Shown here one piece after another: positions 25,914 through 35,157 of a stretch of 64,000 nt of DNA; position 1 is the stretch's first letter, and each line of letters opens with the position of its first letter. The notes beneath the pieces were generated by a model. It was not told the origin of the DNA. It made no database searches and saw only the letters and a program-made list of their open reading frames with translations. This DNA comes from Lachnospiraceae bacterium (GTDB taxonomy: Bacteria > Bacillota > Clostridia > Lachnospirales > Lachnospiraceae): the NCBI GenBank assembly GCA_017482205.1, contig JAFUNK010000024.1, positions 186,001 to 250,000 on the forward strand, given 5' to 3'. A program made the position numbers and the translations under genes.

Positions 25914-26990
25914 ATGAAGGTAAAGCAGGTCATAAAAGCAATTCTGTTTGTGATTATCTTTTTGTTTTTGCTACAATCAGTGACTTATATGCTGCGGACA
26001 AACGGTAATATTAAAGAGATTTTTGTGGGCTTTTACGCAGAACCGGAAGATACTGTTGATGTGATTTTGATTGGTTCCAGTCCGGTTTACCCTTATTATA
26101 TTGCTCCGCAAATATGGGGAGAATACGGAATTGCCTGTTATCCTCTTTCCAGTAACCAGCAACGTCCGCGTGCAGCAACGTATCTGGTAGAAGAAGCGTT
26201 AAAAACACAAACTCCGGAATTGTTTGTGTTTGAAATGCGCCAATATATATATCCGGAAAGTACTATGATGGAAAACATGGCATTTACGCGAGGTGCTACA
26301 GATAATCTCAAATATTCATGGAACCGTTTTGCGATGATTAATGATATGGTTCCGGAGGTGTCGGAACGATATACCTATTATTTTGATATTTTTAAATATC
26401 ATTCCAACTGGAAAACCATCATATTGCCTGACCAGTATACGGCTTTTTCATATGAGAGGTTACATCCTTTAAAAGGGTATACTGTTAATACCACAGTAGT
26501 GCCTTCCGAAGGAAAAGACCGGTCTGAGATAACGGAGGTAATGGAAATACCTGAAGAACAAGAAGAACAGTTGTACAGGTTGTTGGATTATGTGAAAGAA
26601 AATGAATTGAATGCGTTATTTATAGTTTCACCGATGAAGTTAGCATCCGAAGAGCAGATGAAGTTCAATTATATAAAATCCATAGTGGAGTCATATGGTT
26701 ATGATTTTGTGAATTTTAATGACTATTATGAAGAAATCGGTATCGATTTTGCTACGGACTTTTACGATGACGGGACACATACTAACACATTAGGAGCAGA
26801 GAAGTGCACGGCATTTTTTGGAGCATATCTGGATCAGAACTATGAGTTTGAGGATAAGCGGGACGATGAACGGTACGAAACATGGAATGCAGCGTATAAA
26901 TACTGGCAGACATGCAGGGAAGAGGCGTTGCAGGCTATAAATGACAAGATTGTGCGTGAGGAATATGGAGAAATTGAGGTGGCAGAATGA
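25914..26990 (+). CDS. SGNH/DltD-like membrane-anchored acyl-transfer partner
   Basis: The protein has 358 residues. A single N-terminal membrane anchor (about residues 5-25) is followed by an extracellular domain. The domain begins with VILIGSSPVYPYY, in which the serine of GSS is the likely nucleophile, and ends with FYDDGTHTNTLGAEK, the D-x-x-H block of SGNH hydrolases. This layout matches DltD and AlgJ-type partners of MBOAT proteins. It probably completes O-acylation of the glycan on the outer face. It lies nine bases after the MBOAT gene and overlaps the next gene by four bases. The assignment to SGNH is by motif only. Confidence 0.8.
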   Translation: MKVKQVIKAILFVIIFLFLLQSVTYMLRTNGNIKEIFVGFYAEPEDTVDVILIGSSPVYPYYIAPQIWGEYGIACYPLSSNQQRPRAATYLVEEALKTQTPELFVFEMRQYIYPESTMMENMAFTRGATDNLKYSWNRFAMINDMVPEVSERYTYYFDIFKYHSNWKTIILPDQYTAFSYERLHPLKGYTVNTTVVPSEGKDRSEITEVMEIPEEQEEQLYRLLDYVKENELNALFIVSPMKLASEEQMKFNYIKSIVESYGYDFVNFNDYYEEIGIDFATDFYDDGTHTNTLGAEKCTAFFGAYLDQNYEFEDKRDDERYETWNAAYKYWQTCREEALQAINDKIVREEYGEIEVAE

Positions 26991-27412
26991 ATTATTATGG
27001 TTTTGATGAAATAGTAGAGGGAATGGAAGAATCCTTTACAGTTAAGGTAACACATGAAATGATGGAAGCTTTTCTGGGGATTACGGGCGATGTAAATCCT
27101 TTGCATACAGATGTTTCGTTTGCGAAAGAAAAAGGATATGACAGTTGTGTTGTATATGGTATGCTTACCGCTTCTTTCCTTTCTACTCTGGCAGGCGTTT
27201 ATCTGCCGGGAAAAAACAGTCTCATCCATAGTGTGGAAACAAAATTTGTCAAACCGGTTTTTGAAGGGGATGTGCTGACAGTGAGCGGTAAGGTGACCGA
27301 GAAAAGAGAACTGTTTTCAGCCTTTGTGGTGAAAGTTGAAATCAGAAACCAAAATAATGAAAAGGTGTTGCGCGGTAATATGCAGATTGGAGTTATGAAA
27401 GATGGAGAATAA
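26987..27412 (+). CDS. MaoC-family (R)-specific enoyl hydratase/dehydratase
   Basis: The protein has 141 residues with a single hot-dog domain. The hydratase-2 signature GDVNPLHTDVSFA holds the catalytic Asp and His, and MLTASFLSTLAGVYLPG is typical of PhaJ-like enzymes. It would interconvert an enoyl thioester and an (R)-3-hydroxyacyl thioester. Placed between the SGNH partner and a short-chain dehydrogenase, and close to an ACP, it suggests the cassette makes or edits its own short acyl group, for example 3-hydroxybutyryl or crotonyl. That product is inference. It overlaps the SGNH gene by four bases and the SDR by eleven. Confidence 0.88.
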   Translation: MNYYGFDEIVEGMEESFTVKVTHEMMEAFLGITGDVNPLHTDVSFAKEKGYDSCVVYGMLTASFLSTLAGVYLPGKNSLIHSVETKFVKPVFEGDVLTVSGKVTEKRELFSAFVVKVEIRNQNNEKVLRGNMQIGVMKDGE

Positions 27413-28154
27413 GGTTTATCTGGTTTTGGGAGCTTCTTCAGATGTGGGCGTGGCTTTTATAAAGGGGCTGGAAGAAAAGTTAAAAAAAGCAGGAGAGCAG
27501 GCAACCGTAATTGCACATTATGCTTCCAGTGCAGTGGGGCTGGAAGCTTTGCGGGAAGAAGTGCAGGCACTGCAATTAGTGGTATTAGGGGCAGACTTTG
27601 GCAAAAGTGAAGAAATTGACAGTTTTGTGGAAAAGGTAAAAGCAGAGTGTGATTGTCCGGATTATATTGTGCATCTTCCGGCATCTAAGTTTGAATATAA
27701 CCGTATTAAGCAGTTTGACTGGCAGCAGGTTTTGCGGGAACTGGAAATACAAGTACATTCCCTGGGAGAGATTGCCAAAGCATTTATGCCGAAAATGGCA
27801 AAGAGAAAGAGCGGTAAAGTGGCAGTTATGCTCACGGCGTATACGATTGGAATGCCGCCGAAATTCATGTCCCAGTATGTGATTGCAAAATATGCACTGT
27901 TGGGACTTATGAAGAGTATGGCAATTGAATATGCGGACAAGGGAATCAATGTTAATGGTATTTCTCCAAATATGATGGAAACCAAGTTCTTGGAAAAGGT
28001 TGATGAAAAAATTGTGGGAATGACCAGAGAAAACAGTACCATGAAAAGAAATGTTAATCTGTCAGAAGTGGTGCAGGGGATTTTGTTCCTTTTGTCAGAA
28101 GGTTCCGATTATATGAATGGTGTTAATTTAAACATGACAGGCGGAGACCGGTAG
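27402..28154 (+). CDS. Short-chain dehydrogenase/reductase
   Basis: The protein has 250 residues of the FabG-like classical SDR type. The cofactor motif is LVLGASSDVGVAF (G-x-x-x-G-x-G variant), and the active site is YVIAKYALLGLMKSMA with Tyr-x3-Lys. INVNGISPNMMETKF and MNGVNLNMTGG are typical of 3-ketoacyl-ACP reductases. With the overlapping MaoC gene it forms a reductase/hydratase pair on a thioester-bound acyl chain. The first glycine motif is slightly unusual (SSDVG instead of SRGIG). It is the last gene of the cassette, and no terminator follows. Confidence 0.88.
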   Translation: MENKVYLVLGASSDVGVAFIKGLEEKLKKAGEQATVIAHYASSAVGLEALREEVQALQLVVLGADFGKSEEIDSFVEKVKAECDCPDYIVHLPASKFEYNRIKQFDWQQVLRELEIQVHSLGEIAKAFMPKMAKRKSGKVAVMLTAYTIGMPPKFMSQYVIAKYALLGLMKSMAIEYADKGINVNGISPNMMETKFLEKVDEKIVGMTRENSTMKRNVNLSEVVQGILFLLSEGSDYMNGVNLNMTGGDR

Positions 28155-28218
28155 TTATTTCTATGACAGATAACCGGATGTAACGGTTTAGAATTGGGCA
28201 TCGAATACTATCGAAAAG

Positions 28219-28247
28219 TTGTAAAGAAAAGGCAGATATGGTATACT
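28219..28247 (+). promoter_or_regulatory. Promoter candidate for the second glycan transcription unit
   Basis: TTGTAA (28219-28224), 17 bases, then TGG plus TATACT (28242-28247). Transcription would begin near 28254. This supports ATG 28278, not the upstream in-frame codon at 28194, as the start of the next gene, since the upstream codon lies ahead of the promoter. Confidence 0.6.
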
Positions 28248-28277
28248 AATAAGATTGAAAGGAAGCATGAAACCGAT

Positions 28278-30656
28278 ATGGATAAATCAATTCAGACGAC
28301 AATCAGTTTAAAACGGGCTATGCAATCGGCAGTTCTGCTTTTAACCCTGCTTTTTCTGCTGGCAATGTGGCCTTTTTCGTGGATAAAGCATACCCAGATA
28401 TTTGGCAATCTGGATACGGGCACCATGGAAATTGTGTACAATGAAGGTCAGCTCATGCAGAAATTTATTCCGCGAACTACGGGGCTTTCCTATCTGACGA
28501 TATATTTGGGTAATGAGGAAGTTGAAGCGGATGACTATTTTATGTTCCGGCTGTATGACGAGAGCATGAAATTATTGGATGAAAAAGAGATTTTTCTGGG
28601 AAAATTATCATTACCGGGAGAATGCAGGATTACCATTGGTGAAGAGTTGATGCCGGGCAGTGTATATTATTATACCATTGACAATGCAGATGGTCTGGAA
28701 CTACAGGTGGGTGTGCGGGATTCCGGTGAGATACCGGAGGAAGCAAAAGAAGCCTATTTTTACGGTGTGCCGGACCCGTGGGTAATATTGGATACAGAGT
28801 ATGAGTATCAAAATCTGTTAAGTATTAAACGCCTGCTTTTTTATAGTGCGTGCACACTGGTAACAGGTGTGGCACTGGTTTTCCTGATAGAGAAGACCAT
28901 GCGTAAGGATGCTATGCCTGTGCGCATAGATGCCGGAGTCAGAATGGCAGGAGCGATATTGGTACTGGGGGCAGCATTGTGGGCAGCATGGCAGGTATTT
29001 CCTGCAAGACGTTTTTCTATGGCTGCAATCGATATTGTTTTTTATGAAACCGGTATTTTATTGTTCGCAGTCTTTGCTTTGTATGGACTGCTGCATAAAA
29101 GGGAAGTTGTAAAGACCAGTATACAGATACGGGAAATCACAGCTAAAATTCCGGGCTTGTTACAAACTCTGGCATTTGCGGTTGTATTACAGGGAACCAC
29201 CAGATATGCCAATGCACTTGTCAATCATGATCAGGCAATGGGCAGAGGAATTCTGCTGATAGGCTTTGCACTGGTACTTATCTGCAGTTTTGAAAAGAAA
29301 GAAGTCCTTAACTGGTACAATGCGGTGTATCTGCTGCCGGCAGGCTTTTTTGCATGGCGGTATGCAACACAGGTGTTTGAAACGGTGGAACAGGCAGAGG
29401 AAGCACCTATATATGCATGGGCATACTTTTTATGGGGCTTTGTGGTACTGAATACAATAAGAATTCTGTTTACAAAAGGTAAGCAAAAAATATCCATCGT
29501 GTACGGAGTGGTGATGGTTTTACTGTTTGCAGAATTTATCCGCAGCAGAAATACCAGAACATGGCCCATAGAAATGGCAATTTTCTGGGGCTTGTTTGCC
29601 ATCAGGGTTATTTGTAAAGGCAATGTATCGGCATACCTGTATCGTTTTTCAAACGGTGCCTTTATCCAATATATATGGATTAGTATTTATGCTATGCTTT
29701 ACAGACCATTCCATTATTATGTATATATCCGTTATCCGGGAGTTTTTCATACGGTTACAATGGCATCAATATATTTTATGTTAGTTTTAGGACTGGCACT
29801 GGTGCGTTTCTTAAAGAGGTACAAAACAACCGGAAGTTTGAAGAAATGTTGGAAGGAAATCGGTGTTTTGGGTATGATTACGGCACAGGAACTGCTGACA
29901 TTGTCACGTACAGGATTACTGGCAATGATAGTCGTAATTCCTTTTATGCTGGTACTGACTACCGTCATGGAATACAAGGACGGTATAAAAGGTCTTATTA
30001 AGAGAATGCTTATTTATGTAGGGATGGGCATTGGTTCTTTTGTAATCATGTTTACTGCATATCGTATTGTACCGGCAGTGGTAAGTGAGCCTTTTTCCTA
30101 TGATATAGAACACTTCAGGGGTTCGGTAAAGGCCGGTGAGGAATGGGACTCCTTATGGTTTGCCACGGTGCCCAGATTTTTCGGTATGACGGAAAGAATT
30201 TCTTATATAGGCGGCACTGCTGACGGGAATGCGACACAGACAGATACAGAAGCTGTCAGTGCACTTTCTCAATATAGTAACGGAAGAATGGACATTTTTA
30301 AAGCATACATTGCGGAGTTGGACTGGAAAGGTCATGAAAGTCTAAGCCTTCAGATAGAAGGCGGGGAACTGATAAGCCATGCGCACAATTCGTTTTTACA
30401 GACGGCTTATGATTATGGCTTGGGAGCAGGTATTTTCTTTTTGGTATTTTGCATTTTTGCAGGAATACGGAGCGTTGTTTATTATAAGCAACGTAAAGAA
30501 GAAGAATCAAGTCTGATACCCATGGTAATACTGTTGAGTTTTGGTATCTGTGGTATGGTGGAAAGGGTATTTTTCCCTTATTATGCTATCGGTTTTGCTT
30601 TTTTGTTTATATTGGCATTGCTTTTGCCAAAGTGTGTACAAGAACCTGTAAAGTAG
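28278..30656 (+). CDS. O-antigen ligase/polymerase-like membrane protein (Wzy_C type)
   Basis: The protein has 792 residues with about twelve membrane segments. An unusually large N-terminal outer loop (about residues 40-180) lies between the first and second segments. The long outer loop near the C-terminus contains SHAHNSFLQTAYDYG, the H-N-x-F/Y-L signature of O-antigen ligases and Wzy_C polymerases. It would polymerise or attach a lipid-linked glycan outside the membrane. The start is ATG 28278, since a promoter lies at 28219-28247, though GGAAG is 12 bases upstream. The extra N-terminal domain looks beta-rich and may bind glycan (inference). Confidence 0.82.
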   Translation: MDKSIQTTISLKRAMQSAVLLLTLLFLLAMWPFSWIKHTQIFGNLDTGTMEIVYNEGQLMQKFIPRTTGLSYLTIYLGNEEVEADDYFMFRLYDESMKLLDEKEIFLGKLSLPGECRITIGEELMPGSVYYYTIDNADGLELQVGVRDSGEIPEEAKEAYFYGVPDPWVILDTEYEYQNLLSIKRLLFYSACTLVTGVALVFLIEKTMRKDAMPVRIDAGVRMAGAILVLGAALWAAWQVFPARRFSMAAIDIVFYETGILLFAVFALYGLLHKREVVKTSIQIREITAKIPGLLQTLAFAVVLQGTTRYANALVNHDQAMGRGILLIGFALVLICSFEKKEVLNWYNAVYLLPAGFFAWRYATQVFETVEQAEEAPIYAWAYFLWGFVVLNTIRILFTKGKQKISIVYGVVMVLLFAEFIRSRNTRTWPIEMAIFWGLFAIRVICKGNVSAYLYRFSNGAFIQYIWISIYAMLYRPFHYYVYIRYPGVFHTVTMASIYFMLVLGLALVRFLKRYKTTGSLKKCWKEIGVLGMITAQELLTLSRTGLLAMIVVIPFMLVLTTVMEYKDGIKGLIKRMLIYVGMGIGSFVIMFTAYRIVPAVVSEPFSYDIEHFRGSVKAGEEWDSLWFATVPRFFGMTERISYIGGTADGNATQTDTEAVSALSQYSNGRMDIFKAYIAELDWKGHESLSLQIEGGELISHAHNSFLQTAYDYGLGAGIFFLVFCIFAGIRSVVYYKQRKEEESSLIPMVILLSFGICGMVERVFFPYYAIGFAFLFILALLLPKCVQEPVK

Positions 30657-30666
30657 GAAGGTTAAG

Positions 30667-32517
30667 ATGAAAAAGATAAATACAGCATTGTTGTACAGAA
30701 GAATATTTTTAATCGTGTATGATGTTCTGGCGGTAGTGGCATCTTCGGTGCTGGCACTGCTTCTTCGCTATGAACTTGTTTACAGGGATATAGACGAAAA
30801 GTTTCTGGAGTCCATATATTCATTTATGCCGGTTACGATTATATTGATGTTGGTGGTGTTTACCCTGCTCAGGCTCTATAACAGTCTGTGGGCATTTGCC
30901 GGTGTCAATGAAATGCAGAACATTGTAGCTGCCTGCGGTATTATCACGGTGTTGAACACGCTGGGACTCATGGTTTTTGATAAACCTGTCCCCAGAAGCT
31001 ATGGTTTCATGTTTGTATTTCTTTTGATATTTTTCACTTTAGCCAGCCGATTCAGTTATCGGTTTCTGCGTGGGCTTAAGCAGAAAAATGTAAAGAAGGA
31101 AAAAGGAACCAACATTATGATTATTGGAGCCGGTGAGGCTGCCAATATGATTATTAAAGAAATTTTGAGCAGCAGATACACCAGTATGTGTATCCGCTGT
31201 GTAATAGATGATAATGCAAATAAGCATGGCAGATATATTCAGGGAATTAAGATTGTCGGGGGCAGAGACAAGATTAAAGAAGCGGTGGATACCTTTGATA
31301 TTGATGAAATCTTTATTGCCATGCCCTCTGTATCCAAATCGGTAATCAGTGGTATTATAGATATTTGCAAGGATACCAACTGTAAACTGCGGACACTCCC
31401 CGGCATGTATCAGCTGGTAAACGGGGAAGTAAATGTCAGTCAGTTAAAAGATGTAGAAGTAGAAGATTTACTGGGCAGAGATCCCATTGTAGTAGATTTG
31501 GAATCCATTTTGGGTTATGTGCAGGATAGCTGTGTATTGGTAACCGGCGGCGGTGGTTCTATCGGAAGCGAACTTTGCAGACAGATAGCGTCCCACAAAC
31601 CCTCCAAACTGATTATTGTAGATATTTATGAAAACAATGCTTACGATATTCAGCAGGAGTTAAAGCAGAACTATCCTAATTTAACATTAGTGGTGCTGAT
31701 TGCTTCGGTTAGAAATACCAACCGTATGAACAGTATTTTTGAAGAACACAAGCCGGATATCGTATACCATGCGGCAGCTCATAAGCATGTACCGCTTATG
31801 GAGGACAGTCCTAACGAGGCAATTAAGAATAATGTATTCGGAACTTTTAAAACTGCGCAGGCAGCAGCGATGCACGGTGCAAAGAAGTTTGTGCTGATAT
31901 CCACGGATAAGGCGGTGAACCCTACCAACATCATGGGTGCATCCAAACGTATCTGTGAAATGATTATTCAGACGTTTAACAGACATTATGACACAGAGTT
32001 TGTTGCAGTCCGTTTCGGTAATGTGTTGGGTAGTAACGGCAGTGTAATTCCCCTGTTTAAACGTCAGATTGAAATGGGCGGGCCCGTTACGGTAACCCAT
32101 CCTGATATTATTCGATATTTTATGACTATACCGGAAGCTGTATCTTTGGTGTTACAGGCAGGTGCTTACGCAAAAGGTGGAGAAATCTTTGTACTGGATA
32201 TGGGAGCACCGGTAAAAATTCTGGATTTAGCAAAGAATTTAATCCGTTTGTCCGGTTACAAGGTAGATGAAGATATTAAGATTGAGTTTACGGGTCTTCG
32301 CCCCGGAGAAAAACTTTACGAGGAACTTTTGATGGACGAAGAAGGTTTGCAGGATACGGAAAATAAGCTGATTCACATCGGCAAGCCTATTGAATTTGAT
32401 GAAAGACAGTTCTTCAAGCAGTTGGACGAACTGAATAAAGCAACCAAGTCAGAATGTGGAGACATCAAGGGTATGATTAAAGAAATTGTACCCACATATG
32501 TACCGAAAGAGGAGTGA
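30667..32517 (+). CDS. Membrane-anchored UDP-GlcNAc 4,6-dehydratase (PglF/WbpM/CapD type)
   Basis: The protein has 616 residues. Four N-terminal membrane helices come first, then a Rossmann domain (IMIIGAGEAANMI) and the catalytic SDR domain from about residue 290 with VTGGGGSIGSEL. The active site reads ISTDKAVNPTNIMGASKR: methionine replaces the usual tyrosine of Tyr-x3-Lys, as in PglF and WbpM. Such enzymes keep the C5 configuration and make UDP-4-keto-6-deoxy-GlcNAc, so this is not a PseB. Placed next to a small priming transferase and a 4-ketoreductase, it probably supplies UDP-QuiNAc or UDP-FucNAc as first sugar. AGGAAGG precedes the ATG. Confidence 0.9.
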   Translation: MKKINTALLYRRIFLIVYDVLAVVASSVLALLLRYELVYRDIDEKFLESIYSFMPVTIILMLVVFTLLRLYNSLWAFAGVNEMQNIVAACGIITVLNTLGLMVFDKPVPRSYGFMFVFLLIFFTLASRFSYRFLRGLKQKNVKKEKGTNIMIIGAGEAANMIIKEILSSRYTSMCIRCVIDDNANKHGRYIQGIKIVGGRDKIKEAVDTFDIDEIFIAMPSVSKSVISGIIDICKDTNCKLRTLPGMYQLVNGEVNVSQLKDVEVEDLLGRDPIVVDLESILGYVQDSCVLVTGGGGSIGSELCRQIASHKPSKLIIVDIYENNAYDIQQELKQNYPNLTLVVLIASVRNTNRMNSIFEEHKPDIVYHAAAHKHVPLMEDSPNEAIKNNVFGTFKTAQAAAMHGAKKFVLISTDKAVNPTNIMGASKRICEMIIQTFNRHYDTEFVAVRFGNVLGSNGSVIPLFKRQIEMGGPVTVTHPDIIRYFMTIPEAVSLVLQAGAYAKGGEIFVLDMGAPVKILDLAKNLIRLSGYKVDEDIKIEFTGLRPGEKLYEELLMDEEGLQDTENKLIHIGKPIEFDERQFFKQLDELNKATKSECGDIKGMIKEIVPTYVPKEE

Positions 32518-32520
32518 CAT

Positions 32521-33141
32521 ATGGTATATCAGAGCATAAAAAGAGGAATAGATTTTTTTGTGTCATTATTGGCACTCGTCGTATTGTTTCCTGTGTTTTT
32601 GGTTCTCGTAATTGCGATTAAAACAGAATCCAAAGGTCCCGTATTTTTCAAGCAGAAGAGGGTAGGAATTCATAAAAAACATTTTATGATATACAAATTC
32701 CGTACCATGCGGACGGACACACCTAAGGATGTGCCGACCCATTTGTTGGAAAATCCGGACCAGTATATTACCAAGACCGGAAAATTTTTAAGAAAGACAA
32801 GTCTGGACGAGCTGCCGCAGCTTATCAATATTGTCAAAGGTGATATGGCTATTGTGGGACCCAGACCTGCACTCTGGAACCAGTATGATTTGATAGCAGA
32901 AAGAGATAAATATAAGGCGAATGACATATTGCCCGGACTTACCGGCTGGGCACAGATTAACGGCAGGGACGAATTGGAAATCCCCGTAAAAGCTAAATTG
33001 GACGGTGAATATGTACGGAAAATGAGTTTCTTTTTTGACTTAAAATGTTTATTCGGAACAGTTTTCAGTGTGTTAAAAAGTGACGGTGTGGTAGAAGGTG
33101 GAACCGGGACTCTCAAAAAGGAAAAAACAAAGGGAAAATAA
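32521..33141 (+). CDS. Priming phosphoglycosyltransferase, small PglC-like type
   Basis: The protein has 206 residues, the minimal catalytic form. One N-terminal re-entrant membrane helix (residues about 12-34) is followed by FKQKRVGIHKKHF, IYKFRTMRTD, the SLDELPQL Asp-Glu dyad and GPRPALWNQ. Such enzymes transfer a phospho-sugar, often a 6-deoxy-HexNAc, to undecaprenyl phosphate. It lies three bases after the dehydratase. It is a second initiating enzyme besides the one at 2789, which argues that the window builds two separate glycans. The C-terminus is basic. Confidence 0.92.
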   Translation: MVYQSIKRGIDFFVSLLALVVLFPVFLVLVIAIKTESKGPVFFKQKRVGIHKKHFMIYKFRTMRTDTPKDVPTHLLENPDQYITKTGKFLRKTSLDELPQLINIVKGDMAIVGPRPALWNQYDLIAERDKYKANDILPGLTGWAQINGRDELEIPVKAKLDGEYVRKMSFFFDLKCLFGTVFSVLKSDGVVEGGTGTLKKEKTKGK

Positions 33142-33149
33142 GCAGGCGA

Positions 33150-34016
33150 ATGAAACGGATATTGATTACGGGTGCAGACAGTTATATTGGCTGCAGTGTA
33201 GAGAAGTGGCTTAAAAGTAGTACAGGTGCATATCAGATAGATACTGTGGATATGAGGGGAGAGGCATGGAAAGAAAAGTCTTTTTCGGGGTATGATGTTG
33301 TTTTTCATGTGGCAGGAATTGCCCATGTTTCCGCAGACCCGAAGCTACAGGATTTATATTTTTCGGTGAACAGAAACCTTACCATTGCTACTGCAAAGAA
33401 GGCAAAGGCAGACGGTGTAAAGCAGTTTATCTTTATGAGCAGTATTATTGTGTACGGTAATAGTGCAAAAGTAGGGAAAGAAAAGTGGATTTCTGAGGAA
33501 ACCAAGGCTGTACCTGCGGATTTTTACGGGCAGAGCAAATTAGAGGCAGAGCAGGGAATTAAGCCTTTGGAAAGCGATACCTTTAAGGTGGCAATTATCA
33601 GACCACCTATGATATATGGAAAAGGTTCTAAAGGAAACTATGTACGCCTTTCCAAGCTGGCAAAAAGGATACCCTTTTTCCCTGATGTAAAAAATACCCG
33701 AAGTATGTTGCATATAGATAATCTTTGTGAGTTTGTCCGGCTGTTGATTGAACATGAAGAGGGCGGTACTTTTTATCCCCAGAACAGAGAATATGTGACT
33801 ACGGGAGAAATGGTCAAAGCAATTGCAAAATACCACAATAAGAAAATGCATCTTACAAAGGTGTTTAATCCGTTTTTGTATCTGGGAAGTAAACTTGTGG
33901 GGATGATAAATAAAGTGTTTGGCAGCATGGCATATGAAAAGGATTTATCCAATCATTGGAATTATGCCTATTGTGTAGTTGATTTTGAGGAGTCCATTAA
34001 GCGTACAGAAGGATAA
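33150..34016 (+). CDS. NAD(P)-dependent 4-ketoreductase/epimerase (WbpV-like)
   Basis: The protein has 288 residues, an extended SDR. ITGADSYIG is the cofactor loop, FMSSIIVYG holds the catalytic Ser, and FYGQSKLEAE gives Tyr-x3-Lys. The arrangement of dehydratase, small priming transferase and this reductase is seen in clusters that make UDP-QuiNAc or UDP-FucNAc, where the last step reduces the 4-keto group. That is the most likely reaction. A general UDP-sugar 4-epimerase is the alternative. RSMLHIDNLCEFV fits sugar-nucleotide SDRs. Confidence 0.78.
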   Translation: MKRILITGADSYIGCSVEKWLKSSTGAYQIDTVDMRGEAWKEKSFSGYDVVFHVAGIAHVSADPKLQDLYFSVNRNLTIATAKKAKADGVKQFIFMSSIIVYGNSAKVGKEKWISEETKAVPADFYGQSKLEAEQGIKPLESDTFKVAIIRPPMIYGKGSKGNYVRLSKLAKRIPFFPDVKNTRSMLHIDNLCEFVRLLIEHEEGGTFYPQNREYVTTGEMVKAIAKYHNKKMHLTKVFNPFLYLGSKLVGMINKVFGSMAYEKDLSNHWNYAYCVVDFEESIKRTEG

Positions 34017-34021
34017 GTACA

Positions 34022-35125
34022 ATGGAAAAGAAAAAAGTAGTTCTGATAGGAAATCATCATATTGTAATTTATAATTTCCGCAGAGAGTTTGTGCAGAGAC
34101 TGGTAAAAGAAGGACATGAAGTCATTGTGTTTCTTCCGGTAACCGAGGAAGCTGAGAAAATCAGAGAATTGGGTTGTGAACTGGTGGATATACCGGTCGA
34201 CAGGCGAGGTATCAACCCGATTAAGGATGCAAGATTATTTTTGCAGTATAAGAAAAAATTGAAGGAAATTCGTCCTGACATGGTATTTACGTATACCATA
34301 AAACCCAATATATATGCGGGATATGCCTGCAGATTGTTGAAAATTCCCTATGCCTGCACCATAACCGGATTAGGAAAAGGGATTGAAAACGGCGGAATTA
34401 TCAGAGGCATTATTATGCGGCTGTATAAAACTGCATTGAAAAAAGTAAAGAGAATCTTCTTTCAAAATGAAGATAACAAGAAGTTGTTTGTGGAGCGGAA
34501 TATAGGGCAGGGGCGTTACGGAATGGTAAACGGTTCCGGTGTAAATCTGAATGTTTTTGTGCCAAAAGCATTTCCGGCAGAAACAGAACCGATTCGGTTT
34601 GCGTTTGTGGCAAGAATTGCGAAGATAAAGGGAATAGAAACTTTTCTTCCTATGGTGGAACATATTAAACAAAAGTATCCTGCTGTGGAGTTCCATATGT
34701 TGGGTTTCTGGGAAGAGGACTACAAGGAGATTATCACGCAGTTTGTGGAACGAGGGTTTATTCAATACCACGGAATGCAGGCAGATGTAGTTCCTTATTT
34801 AGAGAAATGTCAATGTCTGGTGCATCCGTCCCAGTCAGAAGGAATGTCCAATGCCTGTTTGGAAATGGCAGCTATAGGCAGGGCGGTTATTGCCTCTGAT
34901 ATTCCGGGATGTCGGGAATGTGTAGAAGAAGGCGTAACCGGTTATTTGCATGAAATGGATAACACACAGGATTTGATAGAAAAAATTGAAAAATTTATCT
35001 TATTACCGTATAATGAGAGAAAACGCATGGGTGAACTGGGAAGAAAAAAGATGGAAAAAGAGTTTTCCCGTGAACTGGTAGTAGATGCTTATATGAAAGA
35101 GCTATATGAGACGGGTTCTAACTAA
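34022..35125 (+). CDS. Family 4 glycosyltransferase, second-sugar type (PglA/CapM-like)
   Basis: The protein has 367 residues with a GT-B fold. VFTYTIKPNIYAGYACR and CTITGLGKGIENGG in the N-terminal half are typical of the GT4 enzymes that add the second sugar to a lipid-linked 6-deoxy-HexNAc. The C-terminal half carries FVARIAKIKGIETF and HPSQSEGMSNACLEMAAIG, with the E-x7-E motif. Its location right after dehydratase, priming enzyme and reductase matches that role. It starts five bases after the reductase gene. The donor is unknown, perhaps UDP-GalNAc or UDP-GalNAcA given the neighbours. Confidence 0.85.
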   Translation: MEKKKVVLIGNHHIVIYNFRREFVQRLVKEGHEVIVFLPVTEEAEKIRELGCELVDIPVDRRGINPIKDARLFLQYKKKLKEIRPDMVFTYTIKPNIYAGYACRLLKIPYACTITGLGKGIENGGIIRGIIMRLYKTALKKVKRIFFQNEDNKKLFVERNIGQGRYGMVNGSGVNLNVFVPKAFPAETEPIRFAFVARIAKIKGIETFLPMVEHIKQKYPAVEFHMLGFWEEDYKEIITQFVERGFIQYHGMQADVVPYLEKCQCLVHPSQSEGMSNACLEMAAIGRAVIASDIPGCRECVEEGVTGYLHEMDNTQDLIEKIEKFILLPYNERKRMGELGRKKMEKEFSRELVVDAYMKELYETGSN

Positions 35126-35157
35126 CTATACAAATAAACAGAGAGGGATGGAATACA

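Noticed and set aside
24052-26990. ACP, MBOAT and SGNH genes as a D-alanylation (Dlt) operon
   Set aside because: No DltA adenylation enzyme is present, and an FkbH-like loader, MaoC and SDR are, so the acyl group is unlikely to be D-alanine.
28172-28188. Terminator after the SDR gene (AACCG/CGGTT)
   Set aside because: The stem has five pairs and no T-run follows.
30667-32517. Dehydratase as the missing PseB
   Set aside because: Its active site has Met-x3-Lys and it has four membrane helices, as in PglF/WbpM, while PseB is short, soluble and has Tyr-x3-Lys. Position beside the PglC-like enzyme also fits PglF/WbpM.
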